From the NCBI RefSeq assembly GCF_020886775.1, contig NZ_AP024525.1:2294001-2358000 (forward strand): a stretch of DNA of 64,000 nt. The letters are read 5' to 3'. The DNA is from Sinomonas cyclohexanicum (GTDB taxonomy: Bacteria; Actinomycetota; Actinomycetes; Actinomycetales; Micrococcaceae). This document shows, one piece after another, positions 54,231 to 61,910 of this stretch (its first letter is position 1; each line of letters starts with the position of its first letter). Made by a program: the position numbers and the translations under genes. The notes below the pieces were generated by a model. That model was not told where the DNA came from. It searched no databases and saw only the letters and a list, made by a program, of their open reading frames with translations.

Positions 54231-55694
54231 TCAGTGCGCCTCGAGGCGCGGATGGAGGTGCGCCCACGGCCGGGCGGCCTCGAGCTGGGCGGCGAGCGCC
54301 ATGAGACGGGCATCGTCGCCGGGACGGCCCAGGAGCGCGACGGCGACCGGCAGACCGTGGGCGTCCAACCCTGCCGGAACGCTCATCGCGGGGCCGCCGG
54401 TGATGTTGGCGTACTCGGCGTCGAACATGAGGAACCCGCCGGCGGCCTTCTCGCCCCGCAGGGGCTCGTCCTCGGTGCCTGTCAGGGTACCGAGTGGCAC
54501 CGGCGGACCGCCCATGGCAGGGGTGAGCCACACGTCCACGTCCGAGAAGAACCCCGCGGTGCGCCGCGAGAAACGCTGGAGTTCCTCGACGCCAGCCAGG
54601 TACTCCCCGGCCCCGAGACGCCGGCCGCGCTCGAACAGCGCGCGCGTGTACGGCTCGATGTCCCCCTCGCCGGGCTCCCTGCCGGTGCGCCGTGTCCAGT
54701 ACACCCGGATCCAGTCCGCAGCGCCCCGGTAGACGGCCGCCATGGCGCGGTGCCCGTCCCGACCGAGAGCTGCGGGCGCCCCCTCGGTCACGGTGTGGCC
54801 GAGCCGGGCCAGGAGGCCAACGGTGTCCTCGAGGGCTCCCGCCCACGCCGGGTCGACGTCCTGTCCGCCACGGGGCGTGGCGGTCGCGGCGATGCGCAGC
54901 CGCCCCGGACCGTCGGCGAGCGCGGCGAGGCACCCTCCGGGTTCTCCGGCGGCGGCGTAGGGATCGCCCGGCTGGGGTCCGGCGACGGCGTCGAGCAGCG
55001 CCGCGGAGTCGCGCACGGACCGCGTGAGGGCGTGCTCCACTGCGAACCCGCCCACGATGTCGCCGTACGCGGGCCCCATCGGGACGAGGCCCCGGCTCGG
55101 CTTGAAGCCGAATACCCCGCACCATGCCGCCGGGTACCTGAGGGACCCACCGAGGTCATTCCCGTGCGCCATCGGGACGATGCCGGCCGCGACGGCCGCA
55201 GCCGAGCCTCCGCTCGACCCGGACGTCGAGCGCGTCAGCTCCCACGGGTTCCGCACCGGTCCATGGGCCGCAGGCTCGCAGTGTGGCGCAAGCCCGAACT
55301 CGCACGTGGCCGTCTTCCCTACCGTCACGAGCCCGGCCCTGCTGTGCCGGAGGGCGAGCTCCTGCGTGTGCGTCGAGACGGTCCCCTCGGCCCAGCGGGA
55401 CCCTTCCGAGAACGGGGTGCCCTCGATCTCGAGCGCGAGGTCCTTGACGAGGAACGGTACCCCGGCGAAGGGTGCGCGGGACGGGGAAGGCGGCGGGGCG
55501 CCGTCGTGCGCACCGCCCGGGACGTCCGCGAGCGCGCCGCCGGGGCCGGCCTCCCACACGAGCGCGCCCAGCGGCGCCCCGAGGGCCCGGACGCGCTCAC
55601 GGAACTCGGCCTCGAGCTCCGCAGTGCTCGCGGCACGGGTCCGGACCAGCGCGGCCTGCGCGAGGCCGTCGAGCCAGCGGAGCTGCTCGTCCAC
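54231..55694 (-). CDS. Amidase-signature family enzyme
   Basis: A 487-residue amidase. The Ser-cisSer-Lys triad is visible: Lys in [10 protein letters not shown], cis-Ser in [19 protein letters not shown], nucleophile Ser in [16 protein letters not shown] (variant of GTDxGGS). The protein is preceded by AAGG before the GTG at 55694; a start 36 bp upstream is possible. It hydrolyses a carboxamide; whether it acts on nitrogen compounds, 6-aminohexanoate-type oligomers or others cannot be told. Downstream lies the 47-residue gene. Confidence 0.87.
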   Translation of the reverse strand: MDEQLRWLDGLAQAALVRTRAASTAELEAEFRERVRALGAPLGALVWEAGPGGALADVPGGAHDGAPPPSPSRAPFAGVPFLVKDLALEIEGTPFSEGSRWAEGTVSTHTQELALRHSRAGLVTVGKTATCEFGLAPHCEPAAHGPVRNPWELTRSTSGSSGGSAAAVAAGIVPMAHGNDLGGSLRYPAAWCGVFGFKPSRGLVPMGPAYGDIVGGFAVEHALTRSVRDSAALLDAVAGPQPGDPYAAAGEPGGCLAALADGPGRLRIAATATPRGGQDVDPAWAGALEDTVGLLARLGHTVTEGAPAALGRDGHRAMAAVYRGAADWIRVYWTRRTGREPGEGDIEPYTRALFERGRRLGAGEYLAGVEELQRFSRRTAGFFSDVDVWLTPAMGGPPVPLGTLTGTEDEPLRGEKAAGGFLMFDAEYANITGGPAMSVPAGLDAHGLPVAVALLGRPGDDARLMALAAQLEAARPWAHLHPRLEAH

Positions 55695-55754
55695 GCCTTC
55701 AGGGGACCACCGGCCACGCCTCGGCCGCAAGAGCCGGACCGGCCGAGTGGCCCG

Positions 55755-56432
55755 TCAGGCCCGGTGCGCCCGGATGAAGTCCGCGGTGGGCCCGGCGAGC
55801 GACGCGCCGACTTCCTCAGCCGGGCGCTTGACGCCCTTGACGGCGAACGAGTGGTCGCCGCCCTCCTGCCATGCCAGCGTCGCGGTGGGAAGCTTGGCGA
55901 CGACGCCGTCCAGGAGGTCCGCGGTGGCAAGGGTGTCCCGAGTCCCCGAGAGGAACAGCATCGGGAGGGTGATGGCGTACAGGTGCTCGTCGCGGAGCCT
56001 GTCCGGCTTCCCTGCGGGGTGCAGGGGGTAGCCGAGGAAAACGAGGCCCGCCGGGTCGATCGCCCCCTCGGCGACGGCCATCGAGGCCATGCGGCCGCCG
56101 AACGACTTCCCCGCGGCCCACAGCGGCTCCCCGGCCGAGCGGCGTCGTGCCTCGGCGAGCGCAGCCGTCCAGACGGGAATGGCCCTGGGCGCGCGGTCCG
56201 GGAGGCGCTTGCCGGCCTCCATGTACGCGAAGTTGAACCGGAGGGTCGCGAGCCCGAGCCCGTTGAGCGCCTCGCAGTAGCCCACGAGGAACGGGTGGTC
56301 CATCCCCGCGCCGGCGCCGTGGGCCACGACGACCGTCGCGGCCGGAACCTTGCCCCGTGCCGGCCGTGCGTACACTCCGGAGACGTCTCCGGAGGGGGTG
56401 CGGAGAGTGATGCGTTCGCCGTGTTCTGCCAT
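55755..56432 (-). CDS. Alpha/beta hydrolase of the KANL3/Tex30 type
   Basis: A 225-residue alpha/beta hydrolase. [15 protein letters not shown] forms the oxyanion loop, the nucleophile elbow is [12 protein letters not shown], the acid lies in [11 protein letters not shown] and the His in [11 protein letters not shown]. The pattern is that of small dienelactone-hydrolase-like proteins (KANL3/Tex30). ATG at 56432; divergent from the DUF2249/cupin gene over 18 bp, with overlapping promoters. Substrate unknown. Confidence 0.85.
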   Translation of the reverse strand: MAEHGERITLRTPSGDVSGVYARPARGKVPAATVVVAHGAGAGMDHPFLVGYCEALNGLGLATLRFNFAYMEAGKRLPDRAPRAIPVWTAALAEARRRSAGEPLWAAGKSFGGRMASMAVAEGAIDPAGLVFLGYPLHPAGKPDRLRDEHLYAITLPMLFLSGTRDTLATADLLDGVVAKLPTATLAWQEGGDHSFAVKGVKRPAEEVGASLAGPTADFIRAHRA

Positions 56433-56437
56433 GGGAC

Positions 56438-56443
56438 TATCCT
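56438..56443 (+). promoter_or_regulatory. -10 box of the DUF2249/cupin gene (leaderless)
   Basis: TATCCT ends 7 nt before the ATG at 56451 and lies only 5 nt from the divergent hydrolase start, so both genes share a very short promoter region. Confidence 0.55.
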
Positions 56444-56450
56444 GCCCTTC

Positions 56451-57029
56451 ATGGACCTCGACGTCAGGCCGATCCCCAAGCCGCAGCGGCACCGCGCCGT
56501 GTTCGCAGCCTTCGCCAACCTCGCCGTCGGCGAGTCGTTCGTGCTGGTGGCGAACCACGATCCCGTGTCCCTGCGCGCCGAGTTCGACGACGACCAGTAC
56601 GGCGCCTCCGCGTGGGACTACCTCGAGCGGGGTCCCGAGTGGAGGATCCGCCTCACCCGGACCGCGAGCACTCCCCTGCCGCGGGTCCTCACCGACACCC
56701 TCGCGCTCGCCGCGGCGCACGACGCCGACGCGTCGGGTGCCGTGTTCCGGCTCACCATGGGCAACAGGGACCTCGACTCGAACGTCATCGCCCTCCCGCC
56801 GGGCGGGACGATCGGCGATCACGTGGGCCCCGATCTCGATGTGCTCCTCCACGTCATCGCGGGCGGGGGCACACTGGCCACCGAGGCCGGCAAGGTCACC
56901 TTGGTCCCAGGGGCGCTCGTCTGGCTCCCGCGGCGCTCGCGGCGTCAGTTCGAGGCCGGGCCGGATGGCCTGCGCTACCTTTCCGTGCACCAGCGCAAGC
57001 CCGGTCTGGGTCTCACGCGGCGGGGGTGA
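56451..57029 (+). CDS. DUF2249 plus cupin two-domain protein
   Basis: A 192-residue protein. Residues 1-75 are a DUF2249 domain (LDVRPIPKPQRHRAVFAAFA, GESFVLVANHDPVSLRAEF, YLERGPEWRIRLTR), seen in proteins of nitrite and NO stress. Residues 95-185 form a cupin (MGNRDLDSNVIALPPGGTIG, HVGPDLDVLLHVIAGGG, LVPGALVWLPRRSRRQFEAG). The combination suggests a metal- or redox-linked sensor. Leaderless start decided by the -10 box. Confidence 0.8.
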   Translation: MDLDVRPIPKPQRHRAVFAAFANLAVGESFVLVANHDPVSLRAEFDDDQYGASAWDYLERGPEWRIRLTRTASTPLPRVLTDTLALAAAHDADASGAVFRLTMGNRDLDSNVIALPPGGTIGDHVGPDLDVLLHVIAGGGTLATEAGKVTLVPGALVWLPRRSRRQFEAGPDGLRYLSVHQRKPGLGLTRRG

Positions 57030-57049
57030 GCCCTGCCCGACGCCCATGC

Positions 57050-57466
57050 CTATTCGGAGAGGTTGACGATCATCGCCTCGAGTGTGCGCAGCGTGCGCTC
57101 GTACTCGCCGTCCTCAAGCCCGCGGACGCTGACGTCCCTCAGCCCCTGTACCGTCTCCCGTGCCCCGTGCAGCTCCTCGCGGCCCAGGTCGGTGAGGCGG
57201 AAGACCCCGGACTTCTCGGCCACGAGCCCTCCCCCGAGCAGCGGCTCGAGGTGGCCCTCGGAGGTCCCCTGGGCGTCGGCCTCGAGGAATGGCGCGATGG
57301 CCTCGTCGAGCTGGGCTACTGTCGACTCGGTGTCCGCGAGGACGTTGAGGAGCTGCCACTGGCGGCGGCTGAGCCGGTGGCGCTCGAGCGCCTCGTCGAA
57401 GCGGTCCTCGAGGAGCCTATCGAGGGTCTTGAGCAGGAAGCCGAGCGGCTGCTGGGTCTGGTTCAT
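57050..57466 (-). CDS. MarR-like winged-helix protein
   Basis: A 138-residue protein with MarR-like layout: N-terminal dimer helix GFLLKTLDRLLEDRFDEALE, the HTH core RRQWQLLNVLADTESTVAQL, a wing VAEKSGVFRLTDLGREELHG and a C-terminal dimer helix. It has an unusual insert ADAQGTSEGHLEPLLGGG. Ligand and targets unknown. It is convergent with the DUF2249/cupin gene. Confidence 0.75.
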   Translation of the reverse strand: MNQTQQPLGFLLKTLDRLLEDRFDEALERHRLSRRQWQLLNVLADTESTVAQLDEAIAPFLEADAQGTSEGHLEPLLGGGLVAEKSGVFRLTDLGREELHGARETVQGLRDVSVRGLEDGEYERTLRTLEAMIVNLSE

Positions 57467-57538
57467 GGCATCACTCCCGCGCAGAGGGGATCATTCGGTA
57501 CCACTCTGCGTGAAGCGCGGCCGTCCTGGCTAGGGACC

Positions 57539-57682
57539 TCAGTCCATCTGCCGCGCCTGTGTGCGGATCTCGCGGCCCGCGGACTTGACGGTCTGGGCCA
57601 GGCTCGCGGCCGCGGTTCCCTCCCCGTCCAGCACGGCGGAGGTCAGGTCCTCGACGAGGTCGATGTATTCAGTGAGCTTCAC
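57539..57682 (-). CDS. Small protein of 47 residues, leaderless
   Basis: GTG 57682 to TGA 57539 encodes VKLTEYIDLVEDLTSAVLDG, then EGTAAASLAQTVKSAGREIR and TQARQMD: a short amphipathic, probably helical protein with strong G/C third-position bias. A TAGACT -10 box ends 6 nt before the start. It lies upstream of the MarR-like gene in the same direction. No family recognised. Confidence 0.6.
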   Translation of the reverse strand: MKLTEYIDLVEDLTSAVLDGEGTAAASLAQTVKSAGREIRTQARQMD

Positions 57683-57688
57683 GGCGCC

Positions 57689-57694
57689 AGTCTA
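57689..57694 (-). promoter_or_regulatory. -10 box of the 47-residue gene
   Basis: TAGACT on the minus strand, 6 nt before GTG 57682; consistent with leaderless transcription. Confidence 0.45.
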
Positions 57695-57733
57695 GGAATG
57701 AGCGCCGCCCCACAGAGCGAACGGCGAGTGAAG

Positions 57734-57914
57734 CCCGGGCGAAGATCACCGGACGCCGCAGGTGGGGACAACGGTGGTCAGACGCAGAAGAGGCCCGGAT
57801 GCCCGGGCCTCTTCTGCGGTGGTGGAGGTACTGCGACACTATTCCAGCCCGCACCGCCACTCTTTGACGAAGTGGAACAAGATAGTGGTGGCGCCGCCGC
57901 AGCAACCAGGGACC
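57734..57914. repeat. 181-bp direct repeat, left copy (flank of IS copy 1)
   Basis: Starts CCCGGGCGAAGATCACCGG and ends CAGGGACC at the left end of IS copy 1. The same 181 bp follow the right end of that IS at 59645-59825. It contains a perfect 16-bp hairpin and the beginning of the helix-turn-helix gene that continues only behind the right copy. Confidence 0.9.
57783..57818. terminator. Strong hairpin inside the 181-bp repeat (second copy at 59694-59729)
   Basis: CGCAGAAGAGGCCCGG, loop ATGC, CCGGGCCTCTTCTGCG: a perfect 16-bp stem. It looks like a terminator of a gene that formerly ended here. Confidence 0.65.
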
Positions 57915-59644
57915 CCTGACTCGTGCCACTTGGGTGGCGGATTTTCGTTGATAGGGCTCTGACCTGCGGCTTCTTCCGGGTCGAGTGGCGGCCTTGGTTA
58001 CTAAGAACCTGTCGGAAGGTAGCCTCGGAGGGTGGCTTCCAGGTTCGTTCGCAAGGTCAGGACTGCCTCGGGCGCCGTCGCTGTCCAGATCGTGTCCAAG
58101 GATCGGGGCCAGGTCGTGGAGGTCGACCATGTGGGTTCGGCCCATACCGATGCCGAGCTGGCGCTTCTGCTTGACCTGGCCCGCGATCGGCTCCGGCCCG
58201 GCCAGGGGACGCTGGACCTGGGCCCGCTGCCCCGCGCAGAGGTCCGAACCGAGGACGTCGCCGACTGGACGGCCGCCGCCTCGCTGCCGGTAGCCGCTCC
58301 CAGCGGACGCCCACGGCTCGTGGCCGGCGGCGGGCGCGTGGTGTCAACGGCATCGCTGCTGCTCTGGGACGTCTTGGCCCAGGCCTACTCCCGTCTGGGA
58401 TTCGATGCCCTCGACGATGAGGCGTTCAGATCGCTGGTGCTGGCCCGGATCATCGAGCCCACGTCGAAGGCCGACACCCTCCGGGTCCTGGAAGAGATCG
58501 GGGTGCCCGCACCGGCGCTGCGCACGGTGTTCCGATGCCTGGAGCGCTGCAGCAGGCAGGACTACCGCGACATCCTCGCCAAGGCCTGCCTCGCGCACTC
58601 GGTCCGCGCTGCTGGGCCTGCGGCGATGGTCATGTATGACGTGACCACGCTCCATTTCGAGAATGAGGACGAGGACGAGCTGCGCAGGGTCGGGATGAGC
58701 AAGGAGCACCGGGTGGACCCGCAGGTCCAGGTCGGGCTGCTGGTGGACCCGGGCGGGTTCCCGCTGGAGGTGCACCTCTTCGACGGGCGCAAGGCCGAGA
58801 CGACCACTCTGGTGCCGGTGCTGAAGGCGTTCCAGGAACGCCACGGGGTCACGGACATGGTCGTGGTCGCCGACGCCGGCATGCTCTCGGCGGGCAACCT
58901 GAACGCTCTCGAGGATGCCGGGTTCGCCTTCATCGTCGGCTCCCGCCTGACCAAGGCACCGTACGACCTCGCCGATCACTTCGAAGCCCACGGGGACTGG
59001 TTCGAGGACGGACAGATCCTCGAATCCATCCGGACCATGGGAACCGGCAAGGACGCGAGGGAACGGCGGATCGTCTACCAGTACTCGTTCAAAAGGGCCA
59101 AGCGCGACCGGCGCACCATCAACCTCATGATCGAGAAGGCCGAACGCATCGCCGCCGGCACCACTCCCTTGAAGAAGGCGCGGTTCCTGAAGGTCACCGG
59201 CGCCGAGAAGGCCCTCGACCAGGCCACCATCGACCGGGCCCGGAAGCTGGCCGGGCTGAAGGGCTACGTGACCAGCCTGCCCGAGACCACGATGAGCGGC
59301 GCCGCGGTGATCGGCGCCTACCACGACCTCTGGCAGGTCGAGGCGTCCTTCCGCATGACCAAGTCCGACCTGAAGGCCCGGCCCGTCTTCCACCACCAGC
59401 GCGAGGCCATCGAGGCCCACCTCACCGTCGTGTTCGCAGCCCTCGCCATCGCCCGCCGCCTCCAAGACGCCACCGGCGTGAGCATCAAGAAGCTCGTCCA
59501 GACCCTGCGCCCGGTCCGCTCGGCAACAATCGAGGTCAACGGCCAACGCCTCACCCTCGAACCCGACATCCCCCCGAAGGCCCAAGACATCCTGACAACA
59601 CTCGGCCTCACCGCAGGTCACTAAGGCAAGTGGCACGACTCAGG
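57915..59644 (+). mobile_element. IS1634-type insertion sequence, copy 1
   Basis: A 1730-bp element from CCTGACTCGTGCCACTTG to CAAGTGGCACGACTCAGG; the ends are imperfect inverted repeats (one mismatch in 18). It carries one transposase gene and is nearly identical to copy 2 in inverted orientation. The 5-bp flanks (GGACC left, CCCGG right) do not match, unlike copy 2; instead the element is flanked by 181-bp direct repeats. Confidence 0.9.
58032..59624 (+). CDS. IS1634-family transposase (copy 1)
   Basis: A 530-residue DDE transposase of the IS4/IS1634 group. Candidate catalytic residues: Asp203 in VMYDVTTLHFE, Asp281 in VVADAGMLSAGN and Glu437 in the DLWQVEASFRMTKSDL block (Y2R3E-like region). 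The C-terminus includes HTTVVFA-like HLTVVFAALAIARRLQ. GTG 58032 follows a TAGCCT -10 box by 6 nt, so the mRNA is leaderless; a GGAGG 1 nt before the GTG is too close to work. Identical in protein sequence to the copy at 59921-61513. Confidence 0.95.
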   Translation: MASRFVRKVRTASGAVAVQIVSKDRGQVVEVDHVGSAHTDAELALLLDLARDRLRPGQGTLDLGPLPRAEVRTEDVADWTAAASLPVAAPSGRPRLVAGGGRVVSTASLLLWDVLAQAYSRLGFDALDDEAFRSLVLARIIEPTSKADTLRVLEEIGVPAPALRTVFRCLERCSRQDYRDILAKACLAHSVRAAGPAAMVMYDVTTLHFENEDEDELRRVGMSKEHRVDPQVQVGLLVDPGGFPLEVHLFDGRKAETTTLVPVLKAFQERHGVTDMVVVADAGMLSAGNLNALEDAGFAFIVGSRLTKAPYDLADHFEAHGDWFEDGQILESIRTMGTGKDARERRIVYQYSFKRAKRDRRTINLMIEKAERIAAGTTPLKKARFLKVTGAEKALDQATIDRARKLAGLKGYVTSLPETTMSGAAVIGAYHDLWQVEASFRMTKSDLKARPVFHHQREAIEAHLTVVFAALAIARRLQDATGVSIKKLVQTLRPVRSATIEVNGQRLTLEPDIPPKAQDILTTLGLTAGH

Positions 59645-59825
59645 CCCGGGCGAAGATCACCGGACGCCGCAGGTGGGGACAACGGTGGTCAGACGCAGAA
59701 GAGGCCCGGATGCCCGGGCCTCTTCTGCGGTGGTGGAGGTACTGCGACACTATTCCAGCCCGCACCGCCACTCTTTGACGAAGTGGAACAAGATAGTGGT
59801 GGCGCCGCCGCAGCAACCAGGGACC
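59645..59825. repeat. 181-bp direct repeat, right copy
   Basis: Begins CCCGGGCGAAG directly after the right end of IS copy 1 and ends GGGACC before unique sequence GCGAGGCCACG. Identical by eye to 57734-57914. Confidence 0.9.
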
Positions 59826-59895
59826 GCGAGGCCACGACGGCAGCGCTCCCCTGCCACCATCAGGTTGAGCGAGCGACTGAGCAGCCATGCCGTCG

Positions 59896-59900
59896 CCGAA
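59896..59900. repeat. Target-site duplication CCGAA, left of IS copy 2
   Basis: CCGAA precedes CCTGAGTCGTG of IS copy 2; the same five bases follow its other end at 61631-61635. This proves a transposition into the HTH gene at this place. Confidence 0.85.
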
Positions 59901-61630
59901 CCTGAGTCGTGCCACTTGCCTTAGTGACCTGCGGTGAGGCCGAGTGTTGTCAGGATGTCTTGGGCCTTCGGGGGGATGTCGGGTTCGAGGGTGAGGCGTT
60001 GGCCGTTGACCTCGATTGTTGCCGAGCGGACGGGACGCAGCGTCTGGACGAGCTTCTTGATGCTCACGCCGGTGGCGTCTTGGAGGCGGCGGGCGATGGC
60101 GAGGGCTGCGAACACGACGGTGAGGTGGGCCTCGATGGCCTCGCGCTGGTGGTGGAAGACGGGCCGGGCCTTCAGGTCGGACTTGGTCATGCGGAAGGAC
60201 GCCTCGACCTGCCAGAGGTCGTGGTAGGCGCCGATCACCGCGGCGCCGCTCATCGTGGTCTCGGGCAGGCTGGTCACGTAGCCCTTCAGCCCGGCCAGCT
60301 TCCGGGCCCGGTCGATGGTGGCCTGGTCGAGGGCCTTCTCGGCGCCGGTGACCTTCAGGAACCGCGCCTTCTTCAAGGGAGTGGTGCCGGCGGCGATGCG
60401 TTCGGCCTTCTCGATCATGAGGTTGATGGTGCGCCGGTCGCGCTTGGCCCTTTTGAACGAGTACTGGTAGACGATCCGCCGTTCCCTCGCGTCCTTGCCG
60501 GTTCCCATGGTCCGGATGGATTCGAGGATCTGTCCGTCCTCGAACCAGTCCCCGTGGGCTTCGAAGTGATCGGCGAGGTCGTACGGTGCCTTGGTCAGGC
60601 GGGAGCCGACGATGAAGGCGAACCCGGCATCCTCGAGAGCGTTCAGGTTGCCCGCCGAGAGCATGCCGGCGTCGGCGACCACGACCATGTCCGTGACCCC
60701 GTGGCGTTCCTGGAACGCCTTCAGCACCGGCACCAGAGTGGTCGTCTCGGCCTTGCGCCCGTCGAAGAGGTGCACCTCCAGCGGGAACCCGCCCGGGTCC
60801 ACCAGCAGCCCGACCTGGACCTGCGGGTCCACCCGGTGCTCCTTGCTCATCCCGACCCTGCGCAGCTCGTCCTCGTCCTCATTCTCGAAATGGAGCGTGG
60901 TCACGTCATACATGACCATCGCCGCAGGCCCAGCAGCGCGGACCGAGTGCGCGAGGCAGGCCTTGGCGAGGATGTCGCGGTAGTCCTGCCTGCTGCAGCG
61001 CTCCAGGCATCGGAACACCGTGCGCAGCGCCGGTGCGGGCACCCCGATCTCTTCCAGGACCCGGAGGGTGTCGGCCTTCGACGTGGGCTCGATGATCCGG
61101 GCCAGCACCAGCGATCTGAACGCCTCATCGTCGAGGGCATCGAATCCCAGACGGGAGTAGGCCTGGGCCAAGACGTCCCAGAGCAGCAGCGATGCCGTTG
61201 ACACCACGCGCCCGCCGCCGGCCACGAGCCGTGGGCGTCCGCTGGGAGCGGCTACCGGCAGCGAGGCGGCGGCCGTCCAGTCGGCGACGTCCTCGGTTCG
61301 GACCTCTGCGCGGGGCAGCGGGCCCAGGTCCAGCGTCCCCTGGCCGGGCCGGAGCCGATCGCGGGCCAGGTCAAGCAGAAGCGCCAGCTCGGCATCGGTA
61401 TGGGCCGAACCCACATGGTCGACCTCCACGACCTGGCCCCGATCCTTGGACACGATCTGGACAGCGACGGCGCCCGAGGCAGTCCTGACCTTGCGAACGA
61501 ACCTGGAAGCCACCCTCCGAGGCTACCTTCCGACAGGTTCTTAGTAACCAAGGCCGCCACTCGACCCGGAAGAAGCCGCAGGTCAGAGCCCTATCAACGA
61601 AAATCCGCCACCCAAGTGGCACGAGTCAGG
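59901..61630 (-). mobile_element. IS1634-type insertion sequence, copy 2 (inverted)
   Basis: Same 1730-bp element as copy 1, in opposite orientation and 256 bp away, with a 5-bp target duplication CCGAA. The two copies differ at least at three neighbouring third-codon positions near the transposase 3' end (about 60037-60046). The pair forms a 1.7-kb inverted repeat. Confidence 0.92.
59921..61513 (-). CDS. IS1634-family transposase (copy 2)
   Basis: Encodes the same 530-residue DDE transposase as copy 1 with identical residues at all visible positions, including Asp203, Asp281 and Glu437. Both copies are thus potentially active. GTG start with the same TAGCCT -10 box 6 nt upstream. Confidence 0.95.
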   Translation of the reverse strand: MASRFVRKVRTASGAVAVQIVSKDRGQVVEVDHVGSAHTDAELALLLDLARDRLRPGQGTLDLGPLPRAEVRTEDVADWTAAASLPVAAPSGRPRLVAGGGRVVSTASLLLWDVLAQAYSRLGFDALDDEAFRSLVLARIIEPTSKADTLRVLEEIGVPAPALRTVFRCLERCSRQDYRDILAKACLAHSVRAAGPAAMVMYDVTTLHFENEDEDELRRVGMSKEHRVDPQVQVGLLVDPGGFPLEVHLFDGRKAETTTLVPVLKAFQERHGVTDMVVVADAGMLSAGNLNALEDAGFAFIVGSRLTKAPYDLADHFEAHGDWFEDGQILESIRTMGTGKDARERRIVYQYSFKRAKRDRRTINLMIEKAERIAAGTTPLKKARFLKVTGAEKALDQATIDRARKLAGLKGYVTSLPETTMSGAAVIGAYHDLWQVEASFRMTKSDLKARPVFHHQREAIEAHLTVVFAALAIARRLQDATGVSIKKLVQTLRPVRSATIEVNGQRLTLEPDIPPKAQDILTTLGLTAGH

Positions 61631-61635
61631 CCGAA
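61631..61635. repeat. Target-site duplication CCGAA, right of IS copy 2
   Basis: Second copy of CCGAA; the HTH gene resumes here with ELLELYRSGASS. Confidence 0.85.
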
Positions 61636-61910
61636 CTTCTGGAGCTCTACCGATCCGGCGCGTCATCACGACAACTTGCCACGAGGTTCGGGGTCAACAA
61701 GACGAGCGTTGTCGCTCTGCTCCGGCAACATGGTGTGCCGATTCGCAACTCTCGCGTCACCCGGGATGACGTCGAGGAGGCGAAGCGCCTGTATGCGACT
61801 GGAGAGTCGGTCGCAACGATTGGCGAGAAGCTCAACTACAGCCCGAAGACAATCTGGAACCAGCTGACGAAAGCTGAGGTGAGGATGCGAGATACGCATG
61901 GACGGCCAAA

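Noticed and set aside
58344-59636. 430-codon frames opposite both transposase genes
   Set aside because: Antisense shadows of the DDE transposase; no motifs and identical only because the elements are copies.
57734-59900. tRNA remnant or attachment site in the accessory region
   Set aside because: The hairpin and repeat do not fit a tRNA cloverleaf or a TTCGA-type T-loop; the repeat is explained by IS recombination.
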